Shown piece by piece: positions 17,682 through 26,451 of a stretch of 64,000 nt of DNA. A program made the translations under genes and the position numbers. The stretch is from Microbacterium arabinogalactanolyticum (GTDB taxonomy: Bacteria; Actinomycetota; Actinomycetes; Actinomycetales; Microbacteriaceae): assembly GCF_030268005.1 (NCBI RefSeq), contig NZ_BRZC01000007.1, positions 62,001 to 126,000 on the forward strand, in the 5' to 3' direction. The stretch's first letter is position 1. Each line of letters opens with the position of its first letter. A model generated the notes under the pieces. It was not told the DNA's origin. It searched no databases and worked only from the letters and a program-made list of their open reading frames with translations.

Positions 17682-18541
17682 TTGTCGCACTTTTGGGGAC
17701 GCTGATGCTCGCGCCCGGGCTCAGTCATGTTCCAAGCCAAGCGCCCCCGGCTCCTGATCCAGCAGAGCGAGGAATTGGCGGAGGGAACGTGCTGCTCGGC
17801 AACAATGGTCAGAGCGTCACGGCGGAAGGCAGCAAGTCGACAAGCGGTTCCTCTCCGAGCAGCGGAGGTAATGCACACCCGGGCACTCTCAACGCAGGCA
17901 ACGCAGATAAGCCCATTGCCGCGCTACCACCACGGAAGCCGAGCCCGTTTGAGCAGTGCAACACAAACTGGAACCTCATGGTCCGTTGCATCGACGCCGT
18001 CAAGAAGGGCGAGCCGCTACCGGAGCCGACTCCAGGAGAACCCGGCACGCCCGGCATCACGATCACCGACCTCGCGTCCTTCTCCCCCGCACCCGGCACC
18101 CTCGCCGGCGAACCCGACAACCTCGGCGTCGCGGGACTGCCCACCAACTTCACCACCAACGCGGCCGCGCACACCCGCTCGGGCACGCTTTTCGGCTATC
18201 CGGTCACGGCCCGGTTCACCCCGGCAACCTTCGTCTTCCGCTACGGCGACGGACAGACCCGCACCACCACGACCGCGGGAAAGACCTGGGAGGCGCTGCG
18301 CGTGCCCCAGTTCACGCCCACCGACACCAGCCACACCTACGCGGAGCGCGGCGCCTACCAGGCATCCGTCGACACCGTCTACACCGCGGAGATCGACCTC
18401 GGCACCGGTTACTTCCCCATCAGCGGAACCCTCACCATCCCTGGTCCGCCGCAGAGCATCCAGATCTACGAGGCCCGCACCGCCCTCGTCGCACACACCT
18501 GCGACGAGGATCCGGCCACGGAGGGCTGCCCGGCCTCCTGA
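17666..18541 (+). CDS. Secreted PKD-like protein
   Basis: A 291-aa protein with an N-terminal hydrophobic signal (HIPVVVALLGTLMLAPGLS), a Ser/Gly/Asn-rich linker and a pair of Cys (CNTNWNLMVRC). After a Pro/Gly spacer comes a PKD-like beta-sandwich domain (about 170-265) with FRYGDGQTRTTTT and SHTYAERGAYQASV, the usual PKD landmarks. A final CDEDPATEGC pair could form a disulfide. Probably a surface partner of the overlapping lipoprotein. The first third has lower GC than the second. Confidence 0.75.
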   Translation: MHIPVVVALLGTLMLAPGLSHVPSQAPPAPDPAERGIGGGNVLLGNNGQSVTAEGSKSTSGSSPSSGGNAHPGTLNAGNADKPIAALPPRKPSPFEQCNTNWNLMVRCIDAVKKGEPLPEPTPGEPGTPGITITDLASFSPAPGTLAGEPDNLGVAGLPTNFTTNAAAHTRSGTLFGYPVTARFTPATFVFRYGDGQTRTTTTAGKTWEALRVPQFTPTDTSHTYAERGAYQASVDTVYTAEIDLGTGYFPISGTLTIPGPPQSIQIYEARTALVAHTCDEDPATEGCPAS

Positions 18542-18574
18542 CACGCCCGACCCGTTTGTGAGGGCGACTGCGCA

Positions 18575-18637
18575 TTGACAACCCTCCAGCCCGAGGGACA
18601 GTCTCGCCTCACAGCGAATCTTCAGTTACATCGCTGT
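18575..18637 (+). promoter_or_regulatory. Promoter region and inverted repeat of the sugar porter gene
   Basis: A consensus -35 TTGACA (18575-18580) is followed only by a weak -10 (GACAGT, 16 nt on). Downstream an inverted repeat ACAGCGA (18611-18617) / TCGCTGT (18631-18637) lies before the ribosome-binding site, a plausible operator for a substrate-responsive regulator. Confidence 0.35.
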
Positions 18638-18651
18638 CGAAGGGAACGAGC

Positions 18652-20037
18652 ATGAGCGCACTCACCGAGACACCACGCATCTCACGATTGGCGCTCCTGG
18701 TCGGCATCGCCGCAGCCACCGTCGGCATCATCTACGGCTACGACTCCTCCAACATCGGCGGAGCACTGCTCTATCTGCGCAAGGACTTCGGCCTCGACGC
18801 TGCCGCCGAGGGCTGGGTCACCAGCACCGTCGTGTTCGGCGAGATCGCCGGCGCCCTGTTCGGCGGAGCACTCGCCAACCGCATCGGCCGCAAACCGACC
18901 ATGGTGCTCGTCGCCGCCACCTTCACGCTCTTCTCACTGCTCAGCGGCATCGCCCCGACGCTCATCGTCCTGGTCATCGTCCGCATCCTGCTCGGCGTCA
19001 CCATCGGCATCTCGGTCGTCGTCGTCCCTGTGTTCGTCGCGGAGTCCGCCCCGACACGCAACCGCGGCGCCTTCCTCGTGCTCTACCAGGTCGCCACCGT
19101 CGCCGGAATCATCCTCGGCTACCTGATCGCGATGTCCCTCGCCCCCACCCACAGCTGGCGCTGGATGCTGGGACTCGCCGCGATCCCCGGCCTCGTGATC
19201 ACGATCCTCCTGCTCCGTCTCCCCGACACCGCCCGCTGGTACGTCATGATGGGCCGGCATGCCGAGGTCAGGAAGGCCCTCGTCGCGATCGAGGGCCCCA
19301 CCGTCGACGTCGACAAGGAGATCGAGGTCATCACCGCCGGCTTCGCCACCAGCACCACCTCCTCGTGGCGCGATCTGCTTCGCGGCCCGTTCCTGCGCGC
19401 CACGATCTTCGTCGTCGGCCTCGGCTTCTTCGTGCAGATCACTGGAATCAACGCGATCGTCTACTACAGCCCCGCCATCTTCGAGTCGATGGGCTACACA
19501 GACGACGTCACCAAGCTGGGCCTCTCCGCCCTCGTGCAGGTCGCGGGCCTGATCGCCGTGTTCATCTCTCTCATGGTGATCGACCGCATGGGCCGCCGCC
19601 CCGTGCTGCTCATCGGCATCGCGACCATGATTCTCGCCAACATCCTGCTCATCGGCGTCTTCGCCGTCGGCGGCGGCCGATTCGACGGCGCCCTGACCAC
19701 ACTCGGCTTCATCGGACTGGTGCTGTTCACCGCCGGCTTCACGTTCGGCTTCGGATCGCTCGTCTGGGTCTACGCCGGCGAGGCGATGCCCGCCCACCTG
19801 CGCTCCCTCGGCGCCAGCGTCATGCTCACCGCCGACCTCGTCGCGAACGTGATCGTCGGCCTCGCCTTCCGCCCGATCCTCGAGCAGAGCGGCATGGTCG
19901 CCTTCCTCATCCTCGGCATCATGGCCGTGGCCGCCTTCGTGTTCGTGATGAAGCTCGCCCCCGAGACCAAGGGACGCCCGCTCGAGGACATCGCCCAGTT
20001 CTGGGAGAACGGCGGCAGCTGGACGGCGAGGAGGTGA
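18652..20037 (+). CDS. MFS sugar porter (sugar:H+ symporter)
   Basis: A 461-aa transporter with 12 membrane segments. Sugar-porter signatures are present: NRIGRKPTM in loop 2-3, QITGINAIVYYSPAIFE in helix 7, DRMGRRPV in loop 8-9 and PETKGRPLEDI after helix 12. It should import a hexose, pentose or polyol by proton symport; the substrate cannot be read from sequence. It starts after a GAAGGGAACGAGC ribosome-binding region. No sugar catabolic gene is attached. Confidence 0.9.
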   Translation: MSALTETPRISRLALLVGIAAATVGIIYGYDSSNIGGALLYLRKDFGLDAAAEGWVTSTVVFGEIAGALFGGALANRIGRKPTMVLVAATFTLFSLLSGIAPTLIVLVIVRILLGVTIGISVVVVPVFVAESAPTRNRGAFLVLYQVATVAGIILGYLIAMSLAPTHSWRWMLGLAAIPGLVITILLLRLPDTARWYVMMGRHAEVRKALVAIEGPTVDVDKEIEVITAGFATSTTSSWRDLLRGPFLRATIFVVGLGFFVQITGINAIVYYSPAIFESMGYTDDVTKLGLSALVQVAGLIAVFISLMVIDRMGRRPVLLIGIATMILANILLIGVFAVGGGRFDGALTTLGFIGLVLFTAGFTFGFGSLVWVYAGEAMPAHLRSLGASVMLTADLVANVIVGLAFRPILEQSGMVAFLILGIMAVAAFVFVMKLAPETKGRPLEDIAQFWENGGSWTARR

Positions 20038-20123
20038 TCCGGATGCCGGAGACCGGAGCGCATCGCCAAAGGATCGCCGAACCCGTTGTGGCCGGCATCC
20101 AACGTGACGACGAGACCCACCGA

Positions 20124-20129
20124 TAGGGT
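20124..20129 (+). promoter_or_regulatory. -10 box (TAGGGT) of accD, leaderless-type
   Basis: TAGGGT lies 7 nt before the GTG at 20137. Confidence 0.6.
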
Positions 20130-20136
20130 GGAATCC

Positions 20137-21726
20137 GTGACGGAAAAGCCTGACCTCTCGACCACTGCCGCGAAGATCGCCAACCTCCGCGCGCGCTTCA
20201 ACGACGCAGTCGTCGAGCCGGAGAAGATCGCCCAGCAGAAGCAGCACGCCAAGGGCAAGATGACCGCCCGCGAGCGCATCGAGATGCTCGTCGACAACGG
20301 CAGCTTCGTCGAGTTCGACGAGTACGTGCGACACCGCACCACCGCCTTCGGCATGGACAGGAACCGCCCCTACGGCGACTCCGTGGTCACCGGCATCGGC
20401 ACCATCCACGGCCGGACCGTCGCGGTCTACTCGCAGGACTTCACCACCTTCGGCGGCTCGCTGGGCGAGGTCTCCGGCGACAAGATCATCAAGATCATGG
20501 AGTTCGCCCTCACCAGCGGGATGCCCGTGGTCGGCATCCTCGACTCCGGTGGAGCCCGCATCCAGGAGGGCGTGCTGGCCCTCAGCAAGTACGGCGAGAT
20601 CTTCAAGATGAACACCCGCTCCTCGGGCGTGATCCCCCAGATCTCGATCATCATGGGACCGGCCGCCGGCGGCGCCGTGTACGGCCCCGCCCTCACCGAC
20701 TTCGTCATCATGGTCGACAAGACCAGCCAGATGTTCGTCACCGGCCCCGACGTCATCAAGACCGTCACCGGCGAGGACGTCGGCATGGAGGAGCTCGGCG
20801 GCGCCTACACGCACAACACCCGCTCCGGCGTCGCGCACTACCTCGCCTCCGACGAGGACGATGCGATCGACTACGCGCGCACCCTGCTCAGCTTCCTCCC
20901 CGACAACAACATGGCCGAGCTCCCGGCGTACGCTTCGGAGTTCGAGTGGGAGACCACGGATGCCGATCAGCGCCTGAACACGATCATCCCGGACTCCCCC
21001 AACCAGCCCTACGACATCCACACGGTCATCGATCACGTCGTCGACAACAGCGAGTTCCTCGAGGTGCAGCCCCTGTTCGCGCCGAACATCGTGATCGGCT
21101 TCGGCCGCGTCGAGGGCCGCTCGGTGGGCATCATCGCCAACCAGCCGTCGCAGATGGCCGGCACCCTGAACATCGAGGCGGGCGAGAAGGCCAGCCGCTT
21201 CGTGCGCTTCTGCGACGCCTTCTCCATCCCGATCGTCACCCTCGTCGACGTGCCCGGCTACCTCCCCGGCACCGACCAGGAGTGGACCGGTGTGATCCGC
21301 CGTGGCGCCAAGCTCATCTACGCCTACGCCGAGGCCACCGTGCCCCTGGTCACCGTCATCCTGCGCAAGGCCTACGGCGGCGCGTACATCGTGATGGGCT
21401 CCAAGCAGCTCGGCGCCGACGTGAACCTCGCCTGGCCCACCGCCGAGATCGCCGTCATGGGCGGCCAGGGCGCCGTCAACATCCTCTACCGCGGTGAGAT
21501 CAAGAAGGCGGAGGAGGCAGGCGAAGACGTCGCCGCCGTGCGCAGCCGCCTCGCCGCCGAGTACACCTACGGCGTCACCAGCCCGTTCCTCGCAGCCGAG
21601 CGCGGCGAGATCGACGGCATCATCGAGCCGGCGAACACCCGCGTCTCGATCGCGAAGGCCCTGCGCGCGCTCAAGGGCAAGCGCGCCGAGCTGCCCGCCA
21701 AGAAGCACGGCAACATCCCGCTGTGA
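20137..21726 (+). CDS. accD: Acyl-CoA carboxylase carboxyltransferase (beta) subunit
   Basis: Transfers CO2 from biotin to acetyl- or propionyl-CoA, giving malonyl- or methylmalonyl-CoA for fatty acid synthesis. It has 529 aa, the full length of PccB/AccD5-type subunits. Two crotonase-like halves are visible, with [14 protein letters not shown] and [14 protein letters not shown] in the first, and [14 protein letters not shown] and [14 protein letters not shown] in the second. The GTG at 20137 is chosen because of the -10 box 7 nt upstream. The epsilon subunit follows at once; the alpha subunit is 5.5 kb away. Confidence 0.95.
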   Translation: MTEKPDLSTTAAKIANLRARFNDAVVEPEKIAQQKQHAKGKMTARERIEMLVDNGSFVEFDEYVRHRTTAFGMDRNRPYGDSVVTGIGTIHGRTVAVYSQDFTTFGGSLGEVSGDKIIKIMEFALTSGMPVVGILDSGGARIQEGVLALSKYGEIFKMNTRSSGVIPQISIIMGPAAGGAVYGPALTDFVIMVDKTSQMFVTGPDVIKTVTGEDVGMEELGGAYTHNTRSGVAHYLASDEDDAIDYARTLLSFLPDNNMAELPAYASEFEWETTDADQRLNTIIPDSPNQPYDIHTVIDHVVDNSEFLEVQPLFAPNIVIGFGRVEGRSVGIIANQPSQMAGTLNIEAGEKASRFVRFCDAFSIPIVTLVDVPGYLPGTDQEWTGVIRRGAKLIYAYAEATVPLVTVILRKAYGGAYIVMGSKQLGADVNLAWPTAEIAVMGGQGAVNILYRGEIKKAEEAGEDVAAVRSRLAAEYTYGVTSPFLAAERGEIDGIIEPANTRVSIAKALRALKGKRAELPAKKHGNIPL

Positions 21727-21739
21727 CCGGCGAGCCATC

Positions 21740-21958
21740 ATGACCGAGCACGAAGACGCCCCCCGCATCGAGATCATCCGCGGGAATCCCACCGAGGAGG
21801 AGCTGGCAGCTCTCCTCGCCGTGGTCAGCGACGCCTACACCCGCGAGACCGACGAGGCTGTCGCCGACGAACCGCACGTGTCCGTGTGGGAGCGCACGCA
21901 GCGCGGACTCCGCAAACCCCTACGTCGGGATATCCCCTGGGGCCGATTCTCTGGCTGA
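21740..21958 (+). CDS. accE: Acyl-CoA carboxylase epsilon subunit
   Basis: A 72-aa protein that stabilises the alpha-beta complex in actinobacteria. It has the family pattern IEIIRGNPTEEELAALLAVV near the N terminus and an aromatic-basic C terminus (SVWERTQRGLRKPLR). The ATG at 21740 lies 13 nt after the accD stop, so the two genes form an operon. Confidence 0.88.
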   Translation: MTEHEDAPRIEIIRGNPTEEELAALLAVVSDAYTRETDEAVADEPHVSVWERTQRGLRKPLRRDIPWGRFSG

Positions 21959-22055
21959 ACGGCTAAACGGGATATGGACTTTCGTCGAAAAGCCGCCGAT
22001 TTTGTCCCCCGAAATACCTACAGACAGAGTTATTGACACCCGACAGACTTATATC

Positions 22056-22234
22056 AACGCTTCGCGTTAGGCGGCTGCTCCGCCCCAGGGTAGGCAGACG
22101 CAGTACCGCCCCTAGCGGACAGTTTTCGGGTAGCTGTTCCGCACTGGCGAGGGGCGGGCGGCTTCGCCGCCCCTCGCCCACTCTCTTCGAAAGTCGTGTC
22201 CCGCCGGAGTCCAGCCGGCGGGATTTCGCTTTTT
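22056..22234 (+). ncRNA. Candidate structured RNA: six consecutive hairpins ending in a terminator
   Basis: The 305-nt spacer 21959-22263 holds no gene. Its first 100 nt are AT-rich for this genome. From 22056 it folds into six stems in a row: AACGC/GCGTT (22056-22068), GGCGG/CCGCC (22070-22084), GGTA/TACC (22089-22107), GCGGACAG/CTG-TCCGC with a bulge (22115-22142), a 12-bp stem (22146-22178) and a 9-bp terminator stem with a T-run (22199-22234). The T-run points to plus-strand transcription. It may be a separate small RNA or the accDE 3' UTR. I match it to no known family; tmRNA, RNase P and SRP RNA signatures are absent. Confidence 0.4.
22199..22234 (+). terminator. Rho-independent terminator
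   Basis: Stem TCCCGCCGG (22199-22207) with CCGGCGGGA (22215-22223), then TTTCGCTTTTT. It ends plus-strand transcription from accDE and/or the candidate RNA and faces the convergent gene at 22264. Confidence 0.85.
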
Positions 22235-22263
22235 CAGCGTCCGCGTATCGGAGCGCGGGCGTC

Positions 22264-23265
22264 TCAGTCCGCGGTGCGGCGGATCTCATGCCACAGATCG
22301 ACGGCATCGTCGTCGTGCGCACCGCCGGCTGCACGGCCCACGACCGTCACGGCGATCTCGTCGTCGCGCCCCGCGCGGATGATCACGCGGTTCGAATGCA
22401 CGCTCGCCAGCACCGTCGCGAGCTCATCGCGGATCTCGTTGCGGCGATCCTCATCCACACCGTCGAGCCCGCCCTCGTCGAACACGGTCACGACGCTCCC
22501 GTTCCTGCGGGCATCCGAGATGGCCTGGCGCACTGCGTCGTTGAGCAGCACCGCCCCGCGCAGCTCGTCCCGCATCGTGCCCTCCGCCAGCCGGGCTTCC
22601 AGCTTCTCCTCCGGGGTCAGCTCGCCATGCGCGGCCACGGTCCGCGAGAGCACGGGCCCTGCGATCGCGAGCGCCCGCTGCGCACGCACACGACGCTCCC
22701 GCTGCCGGACGAGCTGCGTCGCATGCCAGGCGGACACCGCGCGCTGCACGTCCGCCAGGCGCTCTGTGTCCCGGACGGCGCGATCCCAGAAGAGCACCAG
22801 CAGCTGCGCCACCACCACCCACGTGATCGACCCCACGAGCCCGAGCTCGAAGGCGTTGCCGATGCCCAGGTAGGCGGATGCCGCGGTGATCAGGATGCCC
22901 AGCGACACCCAGCCCACGATCGGATTCCGCCGCACCACGCAGACGACGGCCAGCAGTCCGATCGCGCCGATGTACCAGGTCGCGAACGGGGCGCTCCGCA
23001 TCTCGCGCTCCAGCGCGATGCTCGCGAAGGCGGGCACCACGGCGCTCGCGATCAGCGCGAACACGGCGGCCCCCACCGGCATCCGCACGGATCCCGCCGA
23101 CGACGCGAGCACGGCGGTCAGGACCGCCGCGAGGTACAGTCCGATCGCCGCGACCATCAGCAGCGGCGCGGTGGGCTGCTCGATCCACCAGATCGCACGC
23201 GCGGCGAAGTACAGCGCGAACCCCAGGGCGAGCGCGGTGGTCATGCTGCGTACGGTGCGTCTCAT
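22264..23265 (-). CDS. Membrane protein of unknown function next to a two-component system
   Basis: A 333-aa protein with about eight hydrophobic segments in residues 1-180, then a soluble, charged helical domain (RQRERRVRAQRALAIAG, EEKLEARLAEG) and a C-terminal alpha/beta part. It has the layout of a sensor kinase input and linker, but no H-box or ATP-binding motif is visible, so it is probably an accessory sensor or partner. It lies 30 nt after the kinase gene; its ATG is inside the first unit of a 17-bp tandem repeat. Confidence 0.7.
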   Translation of the reverse strand: MRRTVRSMTTALALGFALYFAARAIWWIEQPTAPLLMVAAIGLYLAAVLTAVLASSAGSVRMPVGAAVFALIASAVVPAFASIALEREMRSAPFATWYIGAIGLLAVVCVVRRNPIVGWVSLGILITAASAYLGIGNAFELGLVGSITWVVVAQLLVLFWDRAVRDTERLADVQRAVSAWHATQLVRQRERRVRAQRALAIAGPVLSRTVAAHGELTPEEKLEARLAEGTMRDELRGAVLLNDAVRQAISDARRNGSVVTVFDEGGLDGVDEDRRNEIRDELATVLASVHSNRVIIRAGRDDEIAVTVVGRAAGGAHDDDAVDLWHEIRRTAD

Positions 23266-23311
23266 GACGGCTCCCTACTCATGACAGTTCCCAGCTCATG
23301 ACGGCTCCCAG
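23261..23311. repeat. Three 17-bp tandem repeats spanning kinase stop and next start
   Basis: Units at 23261-23277, 23278-23294 and 23295-23311, consensus CTCATGACGGCTCCCAG, each with at most two mismatches to the last. On the minus strand the last unit encodes the kinase C terminus and its TGA, and the first supplies the ATG of the next gene. Confidence 0.85.
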
Positions 23312-24531
23312 GTCAGTTCGACGACGGTGCCGCGGTCATCTGACGTGATCCGTGAGGACCCGGCGACGGCCGCCATGCGCGCGATGATCGAGGCGCGGAT
23401 GCCCAGACGGTCCTCGCCGATGGCATCCGGATCGAACCCCGGCCCGGTGTCCTGCACCGTGAGGGTCAGCCGATCGGCGTCCGCCGACTCCGCCACCACA
23501 TGCAGTCCGCGCCCGCCCGCGTGGATCAGAGCGTTGCCGATCGCCTGCCGCGCCGCCAGCACCATCGCCCGCGCCGCCTTGCCGGGGATGTCCGCCGGCA
23601 CGCCGCGCTCCTCGACCACGGCATCCGCTCCCTGCTCGGACAGGGTCCGACGCAGCTCCGCGACGACCTGGGCACGGTTCACCGGCTCATCACTGCCCTC
23701 CTGGGCGATCGACGCCTCGGTGTTGGCCAGCCGCGTCAGCGCCTCGCGCGCCATCGCGACCGCGAGCGTCCGCTCCCGGTCGCTCGAGGCCCGCTCGGCG
23801 GCGATCAGCGCAGCCAGCACGCTGTCGTGCATCAGCGCCGCCATCGCGACCCGCTCCTCCTCGGACGCGGATGCCGCGGCCGCGCCCGCGTACGTCTCCA
23901 CGGCCATGTCGCGTGCGTCGTCGACGCCGGTCGCCACCTGCCGGAACATCCACGCCAGGGACACGATCACCATGCCGAGGATGATCGTGAACGACACGTC
24001 GAATCCCGTGGTGATCCAGAAGCCCTGCGTGAAGTCGCCCTGCGCGAGCCGCACGTAGCCGTACACCAGCGGCACACCGAGTGCCCAGGCGAACTGCAGC
24101 CGCACGGGGAAAGCCAGCATCGCCGCGACCACGCAGATGTTCACCAGGAAGAAGATCCACGGCTGCGCGGCCGGTTCCTGGATCGAGCGATCCACCACCG
24201 CGGGCCACAGCATCAGAGCCAGCGCGTAGGCCACGGCGAACGCTCCGCACGCCTGCTTGACCCATCGTCCGGTCACGCACGCGATGATCATCCACAGCAG
24301 CGGCAGGAACACCAGCAGCATGATCGCCAGGTGCGGGCCGTCCAGCCGGATCAGGCGGGTCACGGCACCGAGCAGCGCCTGGATGCCGAGCGCCGTCGAG
24401 CCGATCGCCCCGACGATGGCGAGGATGCGCTCCATGCGCTGGCCGGTGAACCGCTCCAGCCCGATGCCCACCTCGCCGGGGGTCGGGAGGCTGCTCCAGG
24501 CGTCTCGGATGCTGCGGGCTTCAGCCGGCAC
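23296..24531 (-). CDS. Sensor histidine kinase
   Basis: A 411-aa membrane kinase. Residues ~35-200 hold about five or six hydrophobic segments. The dimerisation/phosphoacceptor helix has ALMHDSVLAALIAA near residue 232. The ATPase part has AIGNALIHAGG (N-box) and VQDTGPGFDPDAIGEDRLGI (G-boxes), so it is intact. It overlaps the response regulator gene by 11 nt and is translated with it. The signal is not evident from sequence. Confidence 0.88.
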   Translation of the reverse strand: MPAEARSIRDAWSSLPTPGEVGIGLERFTGQRMERILAIVGAIGSTALGIQALLGAVTRLIRLDGPHLAIMLLVFLPLLWMIIACVTGRWVKQACGAFAVAYALALMLWPAVVDRSIQEPAAQPWIFFLVNICVVAAMLAFPVRLQFAWALGVPLVYGYVRLAQGDFTQGFWITTGFDVSFTIILGMVIVSLAWMFRQVATGVDDARDMAVETYAGAAAASASEEERVAMAALMHDSVLAALIAAERASSDRERTLAVAMAREALTRLANTEASIAQEGSDEPVNRAQVVAELRRTLSEQGADAVVEERGVPADIPGKAARAMVLAARQAIGNALIHAGGRGLHVVAESADADRLTLTVQDTGPGFDPDAIGEDRLGIRASIIARMAAVAGSSRITSDDRGTVVELTWEPS

Positions 24532-25183
24532 TCGTCAGGCCCTCCGGCGCGACGATGCCGTCCTCCATCGCCCGGCGCAGCAGATCGACCTTGGTGGGCG
24601 CAGGTCGCCCGACCTCGACGTACTTCACCCGGATGCGGGTGATGTTCTCCTTCGCGGTCGAGTACGCCACGCCCAACCGCTCCGCGACCGCCTTGAGCGG
24701 CAGCCCCGTCGCGTACAGGCGCAGCACCTCGCGCTCGCGAGTGGACAGCTGGGCATCGGCGAACTCGCGGTCGCCGTCGACGGCGCTGGCCCACTCGACG
24801 TTGTTCAGCGCCTCGCCGCGAGCGACGGTGCGGATCGCGTCGAGCACGTCGTCCAGCGCGGATGACTTGCTGACCACGCCCGCCGCTCCCGCGACGAGCG
24901 CCTCCCGCACGGATGCCGGGCGATCGGCGACGCTGTGGATGACCACGCTCGCGCCGTCGGCGACCAGCGTCGCGACGTTCTCGGTGACGGTCGTGCCGTC
25001 GCCGAGCGTGAGATCCAGCACCACCACGTCGGCAGGCCGGGCGCCCGACGCCGCACGCCAGGCGAGGTACTCCCGGACGGTGGCCCCGGAGAAGACGACG
25101 TCCTGCTCGCCGTCACGCAGACAGGCGGCCTCGAGTCCCAGACGAACCGACTCGTGGTCGTCGATGAGGGCGACGGTGCTCAT
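24521..25183 (-). CDS. LuxR-family (NarL-type) response regulator
   Basis: A 220-aa DNA-binding regulator. The receiver domain has acidic pocket residues Asp8 and Asp9 and phosphoacceptor Asp57 (VVVLDLTLGDG). The C-terminal HTH has LSTREREVLRLYATGLPLKAVAERLGV. It is the first gene of a three-gene operon with the kinase and the membrane protein, from a leaderless TAGGCT promoter. Confidence 0.92.
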   Translation of the reverse strand: MSTVALIDDHESVRLGLEAACLRDGEQDVVFSGATVREYLAWRAASGARPADVVVLDLTLGDGTTVTENVATLVADGASVVIHSVADRPASVREALVAGAAGVVSKSSALDDVLDAIRTVARGEALNNVEWASAVDGDREFADAQLSTREREVLRLYATGLPLKAVAERLGVAYSTAKENITRIRVKYVEVGRPAPTKVDLLRRAMEDGIVAPEGLTSAG

Positions 25184-25189
25184 GCCGCC

Positions 25190-25195
25190 AGCCTA
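25190..25195 (-). promoter_or_regulatory. -10 box (TAGGCT) of the two-component operon, leaderless-type
   Basis: TAGGCT lies 6 nt before the ATG at 25183 on the minus strand. Confidence 0.6.
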
Positions 25196-25213
25196 CCCAG
25201 TGCCCGCCTGGAC

Positions 25214-26410
25214 TCAGCGCGAGAGCAGGGCGACGGCCTCGAAGTGGTGCGAGTGCGGGAACAGGTCGAACGCCTGCAGCGAGGTGACGCCCCAGCCCAG
25301 CCCGCGGAACGTGCCGAGGTCCCTCGCCAGAGCGACCGGATCGCACGCCACGTAGACGATCGCTTCCGGATCGAGGGCGTGGATGGACTCGACGACCCCG
25401 CGTCCGGCGCCGGCGCGAGGCGGATCGAGCACCACGGCGCCCGCCCTGGTGCCTTCGGGCAGACCTGCCAGGAAGCGGTCCACCCGAGCGGTCACGGCCT
25501 GCGCGTCGAACGCCGCGAGGTTCTGCTGGGCGTGCTCGGTGGCGCGACGGTCGGACTCGACGGTGACGATGTCGCTCGCGCCCTGCTCCCCCAGCGTCGC
25601 CGCGAACAGCCCGACGCCGCCGTACAGGTCGAAGTGCGTGGCATCCGCGTCGACGCGGCCGGCGAGCGCGTCGCCGACGGCCTGGTGCAGCGTGTCGGCG
25701 GCGTGCGGGTGCACCTGCCAGAACCCGCCGGCGTCCAGCGCGAACCGGCGTCCGCCCGCCGTCTCGTAGACGCTCTCCTGCTTGCCCCGGCGACCGCCCT
25801 CGGGCCGGGGCAGTACACGCACACGCCCGTCGCCCGGCTCGACGAGATCCACGCGTCCGGGCTTCTGCGCCCGGAGCGCGAACGCGGCGTCGGCCACCGC
25901 AGGACGGGCCAGCGGCAGCGTCGCCACGTCGATCACGCGGTGACTGCGCGCCGCGTAGGGTCCGACGCGACCGTCGGCGTCGACGTGCAGGGAGACGCGC
26001 GTGCGCCAGCCGGTGCCGTCACCCGCGTCCACGGCCTGCACCTCGGGGGCGTCGATCCCGGCGCCGGCGAACTTGTCCAGCGCCTCCTGCAGCACCTGCC
26101 GCTTGAGCACGCGCTGATGGTCGAGGGCGATGTGCCCCAGGTCCCCGCCGCCGACCCGGTCCTCGGGCGCGCGCGACACGTCGGCCTCCGCCCACACATG
26201 CGCACGTCGGTGCGGCGAAGCATCGAGCACCTCCAGCGTCTCGGCGCGCCAGAAGGAGTCCTTGCTCGCATCCGTGATCTGAGCCCGCACCCGCTCGCCG
26301 GGGACGGCGTCGGGGACGAACACGACCCGTCCCTCGTGCCGGGCGATGAAGGTGCCGCCGTGCGCGATTCCGATGATGTCGAGGTCGAGCGTGGGCTGCG
26401 AGGAGGTCAT
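25214..26410 (-). CDS. RNA 5-methyluridine methyltransferase (RumA/TrmA family)
   Basis: A 398-aa SAM-dependent methyltransferase that should make m5U in rRNA or tRNA. It has an N-terminal TRAM-like beta barrel (IGIAHGGTFIARHEGRVVFV), a SAM site (HFDLYGGVGLFAATLG), and the catalytic region VVLDPPRAGAGRGV with VYVACDPVALARDLGTF, the cysteine being the nucleophile. The iron-sulfur cysteines of RumA are missing: the matching stretch reads GGGDLGH and there is no Cys in the first 200 residues. The ATG at 26410 is taken because the upstream frame overlaps the divergent maf gene. Confidence 0.88.
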   Translation of the reverse strand: MTSSQPTLDLDIIGIAHGGTFIARHEGRVVFVPDAVPGERVRAQITDASKDSFWRAETLEVLDASPHRRAHVWAEADVSRAPEDRVGGGDLGHIALDHQRVLKRQVLQEALDKFAGAGIDAPEVQAVDAGDGTGWRTRVSLHVDADGRVGPYAARSHRVIDVATLPLARPAVADAAFALRAQKPGRVDLVEPGDGRVRVLPRPEGGRRGKQESVYETAGGRRFALDAGGFWQVHPHAADTLHQAVGDALAGRVDADATHFDLYGGVGLFAATLGEQGASDIVTVESDRRATEHAQQNLAAFDAQAVTARVDRFLAGLPEGTRAGAVVLDPPRAGAGRGVVESIHALDPEAIVYVACDPVALARDLGTFRGLGWGVTSLQAFDLFPHSHHFEAVALLSR

Positions 26411-26439
26411 CGTTCCAGGATCCCACACCGCGAGCGCCC

Positions 26440-26445
26440 TATCGT
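26440..26445 (+). promoter_or_regulatory. -10 box (TATCGT) of maf, leaderless-type
   Basis: TATCGT lies 6 nt before the ATG at 26452, in a 41-nt gap between divergent genes. Confidence 0.5.
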
Positions 26446-26451
26446 GGGAGC

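Noticed and set aside
22033..22055. TTGACA and TTATAT as a promoter for the candidate RNA
   Set aside because: The boxes are only about 10 nt apart, too close for a normal -35/-10 pair, so the promoter is left undefined.
22056..22084. GTTAGGC resembling an integron attC core site
   Set aside because: No matching inverse core (GCCTAAC-type) lies at the other side and no integrase or cassettes are near; the word is part of a short hairpin.
21959..22240. tmRNA, RNase P RNA or SRP RNA in the structured spacer
   Set aside because: None of their conserved core sequences is present.
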